The position numbers and the translations under genes are program-made. This document shows, in pieces, positions 56,685 to 64,000 of a stretch of DNA of 64,000 bases (within the stretch, counting starts at the first letter, position 1; each line of letters opens with the position of its first letter). The notes beneath the pieces are model-generated. The model saw only the letters and a program-made list of their open reading frames with translations, was not told where the DNA came from and made no database searches. The stretch is from Psilocybe azurescens (Eukaryota; Basidiomycota; Agaricomycetes; Agaricales; Agrocybaceae). The stretch lies in NCBI GenBank assembly GCA_023853785.1, contig JAJIRX010000557.1:620001-684000 (forward strand), in the 5' to 3' direction.

Positions 56685-58286
56685 GTTGTTGGTGTTGGTG
56701 TTGTTGGTGTTGTTGGTGTTGTTGGTGTTGTTGGTGTTGGTGTTGTTGGTGTTGGTGTTGTTGGTGTTGTTGGTGTTGTTGGTGTTGTTGGTGTTGTCGA
56801 TCTTGCTGCCCCCATCCTGCGGCGTCTCCCCAAACATTTGCATCGCCAGCCTCACGACCCCATCCGCCTCCCGAAGTGCCTTGACCCCATTGTCCTTCGA
56901 CCTTCTTTCCATGTGCTCGTTCTCGTTCTCGTTTGCCCTCGTTGAATTTTTGCAGGTTGTGGCCCCCACGCACCGGCATGCTGTGCAGCTGTTCCCCATG
57001 CATCAACAGTCCCCTCATCGGTTTCTGAGTAGTCATCCTCCTCTTCATCCTCTTCATCCCAATCGCCTTTGCCCCAACCTTGCCAGCTTTGATTTTGTTG
57101 CGCAGGAGGCCTCTGTTGCTGGTGCTGAACGGGGTGGCCTGGGTGAGAGTGATGCTTGTTGTGTTGAGGTCTCTGCTGAGAGGGGTGGACTTGGTGAGCT
57201 TGGTGAACTTTCTTGTTATGTAGCGCCTGCTGCATCTGTTGAGCTTGTCGATAATAATTTAGATGCTGATTCCAAGCCTCTTCGTCAATATGAGCACGAT
57301 TGGGCACTGATGCGCTTTTGGTGGCACGATGTTTATTGCTCCAGGCATTACCACCAGTCATAATCCAACTAGGATCAGTAGGGATGAGTGGGACATGTTC
57401 TTGCCCTGGTTTAAGTGGACGATATTGCCAAGTGTTTTTGCTAGCAGAGACCGGTGTTTGCGCAGCTTTAGGAGGAGAGGGGGCAGTCTTCTTCTCATGA
57501 AGTGCAGCATAGGCTGAAGCTGTAGATATCTTCGTGGCTTCAGGAAGAGCGGGAGCAAGGGATGCAGAACGTCCAGCAGGAGTAGCTATAGTAGAATTGA
57601 CACCAGTTGAATATTCATTGCGCCGTGTTCTACCTTCGTCCAGCTTCCTGGCAGCTTCACTTGCATGGCTCATATGCTGGTTATTCATTTTTGCAGCTTC
57701 GGCGGCTGCCTGAGCCAAAGAGATGGTTAGAGCTGGTCGAGGACTTCCCATTGCCGAAGGAGCGGCGGTTGCTGTCCCGGTGCGACTCTGTGGTGAATGC
57801 AAACCTCGATGGGTTTCTTGTCCGTAGTCGTCTTCAGAGTATAGCCCCTCGCTTTCTCCTATATCTGATTCCGTCCTGTTTTGGGTAAAGTGCCCGGAGG
57901 ATGACTGCTCGTGAATGGTAGGCAAGATGCTATGAGAGTGAACTGCTGGGGGTTCGAGTAAGCTCTCTGTGTGACCCCACCCGTCGTCTACGTGTGTTTC
58001 TACACCCCAAGTATCTCCAGCGATGGCGGGTTCCGCGCTAGAACCCCAGGCTTCACCAGAGGAACCCCAGCCTGTAGCTTGGGATTCCTGGTGTACAGGT
58101 GGGGATGTGTCGTCTGTAGTGTGACCAAATTAGGTCTGATATGTCAGAGATTTAAGATAACCTACCGATACCGACAGTGGGCACATTAGCGCCCTCCATG
58201 ACTGGTGTCAGTTGTATTGCGGCAGCATTATTGCCAGTTGGCTGGTTTTCATCTTGTTTTTGTTTTCCTTTAGTTTTCTTGCCCAT
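55013..58286 (-). CDS. WG/GW-repeat, Gln/His-rich protein (possible Argonaute-hook scaffold)
   Basis: The start at 58286 gives MGKKTKGKQKQDENQPTGNN. From residue about 50 the protein is scattered with Trp-Gly pairs in acidic or Gly/Ser context: TGWGSSGEAWGSSAEP, GDTWGVETHVDDGWGH, SWQGWGKGDWDEEDEEEDD, DAWGTAAQHAGAWG, EGQWGQGTSGGGWGRE, NVWGDAAGWGQQD, DGWGQDASNWGKADESAWG, RWGEAWEAEDDGWGS and SDIWGGS. I count more than 20. In the middle lie a Gln/His repeat and three copies of a DWGKADESAWGVGGG unit with Gly/Ala runs. The last 250 residues look folded (RGAAFAFVSNAFFGNGRLAR, AMLAWVQKMSFNIGTYG, FNQLQGTMDKTLQESVAFYD, ARLVIVFVYLP) and end with basic WKIFS. Frame slips at 56963-56967, 56027-56030 and 55082-55087 need correction. 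WG-rich acidic regions bind Argonaute in other eukaryotes; that role here is inference. Confidence 0.65.
56249..56493 (-). repeat. Coding minisatellite, three units with internal GCACCA runs
   Basis: Three copies of a block that translates to GDWGKADESAWGVGG, separated by two variable Gly/Ala tracts: one of about 5 GA pairs (56290-56323) and one of about 11 (56374-56443). The Gly/Ala tracts are runs of the hexamer caccag on the plus strand. Units are almost identical at DNA level, so copy number is likely to vary between strains. Confidence 0.85.
56585..56799 (-). repeat. Gln/His trinucleotide-hexanucleotide repeat
   Basis: About 215 bases of ttg/gtg units on the plus strand, read on the minus strand as (CAA/CAG)(CAC/CAT) giving long QHQQHQQHQ tracts with a pure His run (HHHHH) and a pure Gln run (QQQQQQ). 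The opposite strand has a long open frame of Val/Leu only because of the repeat. Confidence 0.85.
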
Positions 58287-58779
58287 TTATTAAGCGCCCT
58301 GTGGATAGTAAACGGACGTGATGATCGACAGTATAAGTCGCGTTCAAGCGAAGTTCAGTGGTTGTTCAATAGGTTGGCTTTGCAAACGCAGTCATGGGCG
58401 TCTCCGGGCGATTGAAAGCGATATGAGGAGTTATGAGAATGCGGTTAGTAGAATAAAGAACCTCTTGCAATTATAACCGGAGAGAGGTATATTGAGCGCT
58501 ACTGTAGATAATAAATCTATCACACGAGGCATAGTTGTTGACCGGGGAACATCACCTTGAAATTGTTCAAACATGCTTGTCACACTGTAGTCACACCTTG
58601 GCACATCGGCCCAGCATCTATAATTAGCCCTCAAGCCACCCGTAGCCCAACCGTAGCCAGTCCACAAGTAAGCATAACGCGTACGCCTTACTTGTGCTTA
58701 TTTTTCACCAAATATTTTAGATAACCGTGTGTGTGCAGATATGATCAGATACAAAGTAAAAATTTGTGTGTGTGATTAT
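58287..58779. other. Intergenic, 5' of WG-repeat gene
   Basis: About 490 bases between the WG-protein start and the chitinase stop, both on the minus strand. It should hold the WG gene promoter and chitinase 3' UTR. No coding segment is recognised. Confidence 0.4.
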
Positions 58780-60432
58780 TTAAACCATGTCCATCGCATA
58801 GCGTATGGAATCCAACAAATCCCAATCATCTGTATCACCATGAATATCAAATAAGTTGATACCCAACATACCAGCTTTTTTTGGCAAAGGCAGCCTTCAT
58901 ACCCAATGAGATAGGATTATCATACGTTATAACCTGGCCAGTGTCGGACGATCGCAGATATGGAGTAATTGAACAACCATCCCACAGTCCCTCAAATCCA
59001 GCGCCAGCGTTGGCTTCATAGCGAAACGTATCGTTCACTGAGTGCAAAAGGGCCCCCTGCTCAACTAGTTCCCGAAATTGTACTTGACCTTCAGAGTCTC
59101 CATCATCACCGACAACCTTGGTGGATTTCTTCTTTTCTTCGACTTCGATCTGGTTCGCAGTCGGGTTTCAGTGGACGAGGAAATGTATCCATAGGATGGC
59201 ACTCCGAGTACTATTTTTGACGCGGGGAAGTTGGCCTTTGTCCAGGCATTGTATGCACCAGCAGCACTGGCATCTGGCTGTGTAGAGTTTCCACACGCGT
59301 CGTACAGAGGTGCATTTGGTCCTGGATGCGAAGATGCTTTGAATATCTGACATAAGTCAAGGGTTATGCGTAGGCAAAAGAGACGACTTACATCCCCAGA
59401 TGTCATAGTTCATAACTAATACCCAATCAAGCACTCTGCTAAATTCCTGTACATCGGTCATAGGTTGACCTGTGCTGTCGACAAAGGGCGTTGGTTCAAC
59501 AGCTGCAGTGATGCGCGCTTCAGGCGGTAAGACAGTGCGTAAGACGTTAAGAAACATCAGAAAGTTTGAAGCATCATCGGGATGAAATTTGTTGCCAGGA
59601 GAGCCTTCTTGTCCAGGATATTCCCAATCAATTTCGATACCATCCAACGCATACTGGATGTATATGGCCAGTATATTTTTAGCGAATAAAGCCCTACCCT
59701 TGGGAGTTGCCACAGCCAAAGAAAAATATCTGAGAATAACAGATTTAAGAACATCAAATTAGCAATGGAGAATGCCACTCACTTGCTTCCAGTCCACCCG
59801 CCAACACTTAGTTTGACTTTGGCACCCACTGAATGCGCAGAGACAACCAGATTCTCAAGAAGGCCAGGGGCAGCTGGGTCGTCCCAGGTCAAATCAAAGT
59901 CCTCTCCTGGTACAGCAAACGCAAAATCGATCCAGTCCAGGCGTTTGAAATCAATTTTGCTGGGAGGGAAGGTGGATCCTACCCAGTCAGGATAGTAGGC
60001 CATGACAAGCATCCGTGACGTGCAGGCAGATCCATCCGAGGTAGTGCCAACGCACGGCCTTTCAGGAGGTTTGTGTGGTGGCGGCACGAGCAAAAATGGT
60101 ACTGTGGCATCGGACATATCGGTAGACAAGGTTTGGAGAGTAGACGAGTCAAAAGATAACTCTGAGTTAGAATCAACGACGTATGATGATGGGGAAACCA
60201 AAGGTGTATCGTAGAAGGCAGTTCGAGTGGGGACTGTCAACTTCGTCTGCAGGTCTGCCTGCCTCAAAGGATGTTCGGACCCACAGCATGCAGGTAAATT
60301 GAGGAAATCTACCAGCGCCAAAGTACATGGCAAGAAAAAGAGTACCAAAAAGTATTTCGCAAAAAAAAATAGAGAAGCTTCCACATATTGTGAGTTCTGC
60401 CTGCAGAAGCGTAAAGAGCGAATTGGATGCAA
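58780..60432 (-). CDS. Secreted GH18 chitinase
   Basis: Hydrolyses beta-1,4-linked GlcNAc in chitin. The start at 60432 gives a hydrophobic leader (YFLVLFFLPCTLALV), then a Ser/Thr-rich segment and the barrel: RMLVMAYYPDWVGSTFPPSK, RLDWIDFAFAVPGEDF, GAKVKLSVGGWTGSK (the SxGG motif), then ALDGIEIDWEYPGQEGSPGN. The catalytic Glu is present in DGIEIDWE, but the middle Asp of DxxDxDxE is Glu. Later strands are RVLDWVLVMNYDIWG (MxYD), KIVLGVPSYGY, FEGLWDGCSITPYLRS and GMLGINLFDIHGDTDDWDLL, ending RYAMDMV at 58780. Several short introns. At 58876-58882 a T7 run puts KKAGMLGINLF out of frame by one base, so the literal frame stops early near 58850. Secretion suggests a role in cell-wall remodelling or feeding on other fungi. 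Confidence 0.88.
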
Positions 60433-61103
60433 CGACGGGCATGGTCAAAACTTTCGCAGCTGGTTTAGTAGACATCGATTGCGATGATCGGGACTAGACA
60501 AGATCAGCCCATCAATCAGCAGCTAGAAAGGAGGTATGCATAAAGTATGCACTATGCTCGCTTAGTCGTTTTTTGTTGTATCTGAAGGAAGTAAAGGCGC
60601 AAAGTAATGACTGCAAGCAAGAAGGATGACTAAGACGGAAAGCAAATTGCCGGAATCATTTTACTATTTTTAGCATCTTCCTACAGTAGTCTCGAGGAGC
60701 CTACCGTTGCTTTCGTCCTCCACGGAAGGTTCTCTCTGACTTACTACTGCCCGCAGCAGTCATATCTCAATGGAAAGCAAGGATAAATGTGATATGTTAG
60801 CAATTTTAGCTGAATATCTTGTGTTTTCCCAAACACTGTCCCCCATGACGACAACCTGTGATGCGCTGGTGTTCACAATTCCAGACGAAAAGATTGCTTC
60901 CTGTTCTATTTTCCTCATATAACTCTTCTTCCTATTGACTACGCATGTGCTTACTACACCGCATGATCTATGAAGCATAGATGAAGCTGTGTAACTGATC
61001 AGTTTCAACAATTATCTTCTGGGGCTAGTAGTTCGAAGTATTGCGTCAAACCGTGGCTATAAATTGGAGTCTCATTCGATTCCGGACAGTATCTCTCTAC
61101 AGC
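60433..61103. promoter_or_regulatory. Divergent promoter region between chitinase and glutaminase-like gene
   Basis: About 670 bases between two divergent secreted-enzyme genes. No coding segment looks real. Shared upstream control of two secreted hydrolases is possible but cannot be shown from the sequence alone. Confidence 0.4.
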
Positions 61104-64000
61104 ATGGGTACTCTATTGAACTGCATGCATGCATTGTTCCTCTTCATCACCACCGCCGCTTCAGTATCTTGGACTGCGACGCCTTTTAATCCTGCATCCT
61201 TTCCTCTTGCCGTCAGGGAGTCCCTACCTCTCAGCCTGGCTTGCTCAAGGATCTGGTATCCATTGTCTACTTTCCAGTGATACTGCATTAACTTATCGAT
61301 GTTTCAATCCCAGGAGCCGCCCTCAATGATGTCTGGCCTACGTTTTGGACTGGCCAGGCAGAGTGCTCTCACATTGTCTTCTTGTTAATGATCTAATTCC
61401 GATATAGATTGTCGGTTGGGCCGGCTTTGTGAAGGTCGATGGAAAGCCATTCAGCTTCTTGGGTGCTCCAAGCGTACCTGCAGCAGCATTCTCTAAAGCG
61501 GTTCAGAAAAGTTCGAAGGTAGGTTGACCATTGATCAATACCCAAAAAATGTCTTCAATTATATGCAATCCAGTTTACCTCCACACAAAGCGCTTTCGTT
61601 CTATCGGCTGGCCCCATTGATCTTACCGTTACCTTCTTGAGTCCGGTTGAGGTTAGTGTACTAGTGCTGGTTCAAGCTAGATCTCGCTCATTTGAAGTCG
61701 TACACTAGCCAACGGACCTAGTCAGACAGTCCATCCCATTCTCCTACATGGCAGTCTCGGCTGCATCTACCGATGGCGCTTCTCATAGTGTTCAGGTTTA
61801 TTCTGACATCAGTGCAGAGTGGATTTCCGGCGACAACTCTCTGGTGGCCAACTGGAGCACTGCGACTGGCAGCATTATAACCCATCAAGTACAGCTCCAA
61901 ACTCAGAAGGTGTTCACTGAAGTCAATGATCACACTCAATGTAAGACGAATTGGATACGCTTACATCTAATTTCTAACCTTCTTCATAGATGGCTCGGCC
62001 TTCTACTCCCTCTCTAATGTACGAATGCAAAATCGCATCTGATATGCCAATCATCTCATCTTTGCATTTTTAGGTGGCAGGTACGACATTCCAGTCGGGG
62101 GCAGACGTCACTGTCCGCGGCCAATTTATCAACAATGGGAAACTTTCCAACACGCAAGACACAAATTTCCGGGCCATCTCGAACAACTGGCCCGTATTCG
62201 GGCTCTCTCGCGATCTTGGGGCAGTCACCACAGCCACAGATCCGGTGGTCTTCTCGGTCGGCCACATACGCGATCCCGCAATAAACTATATTGTTGCGAA
62301 CAATGCGAGGCAGTCCAGAAGTTTGTACTTTTGGAGTCAATTCGCCTCTCCTGCCGCTGTGGTGAGTTTTTCATTTATCGTCCAAGCCTGTTACGATTTT
62401 GATGTGATATTTTCTTGTCTTTGCCGTCTTGCCTATAGATTTCTTCGTTCCTGGGCGATTACAAGAACGCGCTCACCAGGGCTCAGGCCTTTGATAACAA
62501 AGTGAACAGTGACGCAACGAAAATATCAGCAGATTACGCTTCCATCGTTGCCCTGTCCATCAGACAAGCTCTAGGCGCGACCGAGATCACCATCTCAAAG
62601 AATAGTGATGGAACCTTCAACACCAATGATGTCCTCGTTTTTATGAAAGGTCAGTATCTCTAACGTTCCCGTTCCGTGCGATATTCGGTATATTGAGTTG
62701 ATTTATGTTTTAGAAATCTCTAGCGACGGCGTACGTGTCCTATACTCGTCCCGCAGTCAAGCACAGCACCTAACCGCCCTTCCGAAAAACAGAATGTTAA
62801 TACAGTGGACGTGATCTTCCCCGCATGGCCTGTGCTGCTGTACACGAACCCGACCCTTGGCAAATTCCTCCTTGAGGGTTTATTCAGGTACCAGGCGACG
62901 GGTCAATATCCCAACAAATGGAGCGTTCACGATCTCGGTGCGTTGGAGGCTGTGATCTCTATAATTTAATCGCGTCATTGGTACGCATGCTCATCAAAGC
63001 CACTAATTTCTGTGTAATCTCTAGGCGCCAGTTATCCCAATGCGGTTGGACATAATGATGGCAAAGATGAGGCCATGCCCGTTGAAGGTGCGAGTGACTC
63101 CAGCTTTTAACATTTCTGAATGATATACTTACCTTGGAGTTGATAGAGAGTGGAAACATGGTTATTATGGCTTTGAGCTATGCTCAGAAAACTGGAGATT
63201 TGTCGCAGATCCAACAATATGTAAGCTAAACGGGACCTTAGCATCCAGACGGTCAATATTTCTGACTGATCGGATTGTAGAAAGCGTTGCTCGACCAATG
63301 GACCCAGTTTTTGGTCCAGGACTCTCTGATTCCCTCAAACCAGATCAGCACAGACGACTTTGCCGGGTCGCTGGCCAACCAGACGAATCTTGCCATCAAG
63401 GGAATCATTGGAATCAAAGCTATGTCACAAATCGCTCAACTTGTCGGGAGCCCGGCCCAAAGCGCAAATTATTCGGTAGGTGCCATACAGCCATACCCAA
63501 CTGTTAGCTGCATATGATTTGATTTTCCTGCAAGTCTATTGCTAGCAGCTTTGTTAGCCAATGGCAGACTTTGGCTGCTTCAACTTCTGGGCAACATTTA
63601 ACCCTTTCCGTCAGTGATAAATACATCTTTTCATTTGCGAGTTTATTATTAACAGGGGACTCGCAGTATGGCGATTCCGCGAGGTACCAATAAACATTGA
63701 TCACTGCTATCATAAAGGCGTCCAAATAACTGTGTACCTTTCCTAGCTGGGGACTTTCGTACAATATGTACGCTGACAAGCTACTGAAACTTAATCTTTT
63801 CCCAGCGTCGGTGTATCAAATGCGTATGTCTCAATACTGGCTACAAAACAAATCATGGTAGACCATTCATCACGGTTTAACAGAAACTGCTTGGTATAAA
63901 ACTGTGGCACGTACGTGCCATTTTCCCTCGCGGCGGCTATCTTTCGAATGATTGACAATCCTTTGGCTTGTTGACAGAACCATTCGGTGTCCCTCTAGAT
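61104..64000 (+). CDS. Secreted glutaminase-A-like protein (DUF4965/DUF5127 family), 3' end missing
   Basis: Family of fungal secreted enzymes that include glutaminase A, converting glutamine to glutamate. The start at 61104 gives a signal peptide (HALFLFITTAASVSWTATPF). Family blocks follow: NPASFPLAVR-SPYLSAWLAQG, NDVWPTFWTGQIVGWAGFVK, SAGPIDLTVTFLSPVEP, RQSIPFSYMAVSAASTDGAS, VFSVGHIRDPAINYIVANNA, FWSQFASPAAV and SADYASIVALSIRQALGATE. Later come DVIFPAWPVLLYTNPTLGKF, NKWSVHDLGASYPNAVGHND, MVIMALSYAQKTGDLSQIQQ, STDDFAGSLANQTNLAIKGI and near the edge YNMYADKLLKLNLFPASVYQ and PFGVPLD. About ten short introns. The gene runs off the window. A one-base excess in the G run 61217-61219 separates FPLAVR from SPYLSAWLAQG; it is probably an assembly error. 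Confidence 0.85.

Noticed and set aside
56524..57363. Plus-strand 279-codon frame made mostly of Val and Leu.
   Set aside because: It is the antisense of the Gln/His repeat in the WG-repeat gene; the repeat removes stop codons on both strands.
1..64000. Transposable elements, CRISPR arrays, bacterial-type operons or viral insertions.
   Set aside because: No transposase, reverse transcriptase, long terminal repeats, spaced direct repeats or viral proteins were recognised on either strand.

Overview
This is a eukaryotic nuclear contig from a basidiomycete fungus, most likely a mushroom-forming agaricomycete. The genes are packed on both strands and cut by many short GT-AG introns (mostly about 45-70 bases). 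Coding regions match fungal families, including the agaricomycete DUF6533 membrane proteins, a basidiomycete-style P450 and PCL-type cyclins. I see no rRNA, tRNA, CRISPR, virus or transposon that I can support.

Layout. 1-5.1 kb: a disordered Ser/Pro-rich protein, Mediator subunit Med18, and the box C/D snoRNP factor Bcd1. 5.1-9.0 kb: a gene-poor stretch with a DUF6533 relic and a second DUF6533 copy carrying an in-frame stop. 9.4-17.1 kb, all minus strand: Dre2 (Fe-S assembly), a forkhead transcription factor, and Far11/STRIP of the STRIPAK complex. 17.9-27.2 kb: two PCL-like cyclins flanking the ubiquitin-activating enzyme Uba1, with a long pyrimidine-rich tract between the first cyclin and Uba1. 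27.8-35.3 kb: cactin, mitochondrial ClpX, RanBP1 and Emp24 (p24-beta). 35.7-47 kb: a cytochrome P450, a Kip3-type kinesin, dihydroorotase, a Cyc2-like flavoprotein reductase and a C2H2 zinc-finger protein. 47-58.3 kb: a giant coiled-coil GAR/GAS2-domain protein, a small membrane coiled-coil protein, and a protein full of WG/GW motifs with Gln/His and Gly/Ala repeats. 58.8-64 kb: a secreted GH18 chitinase and, divergently, the 5' part of a secreted glutaminase-A-like protein that runs off the right edge.

Most genes are housekeeping: transcription, RNA processing, ubiquitin, trafficking, pyrimidine synthesis and the cytoskeleton. They are not a functional cluster, although Far11, the cyclins, the kinesin and the GAR protein all relate to cell cycle and cytoskeleton. 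The best candidate for something new is the WG/GW-repeat protein at about 55.0-58.3 kb, whose composition is that of an Argonaute-hook scaffold.

A warning for any user: at least 17 places in otherwise well-conserved genes, including essential Uba1, Bcd1, Dre2 and dihydroorotase, change frame by one base, nearly always inside or next to a short homopolymer. I read this as homopolymer-length errors in the assembly rather than mass pseudogenisation. Gene models on this contig will look split or truncated unless this is allowed for.
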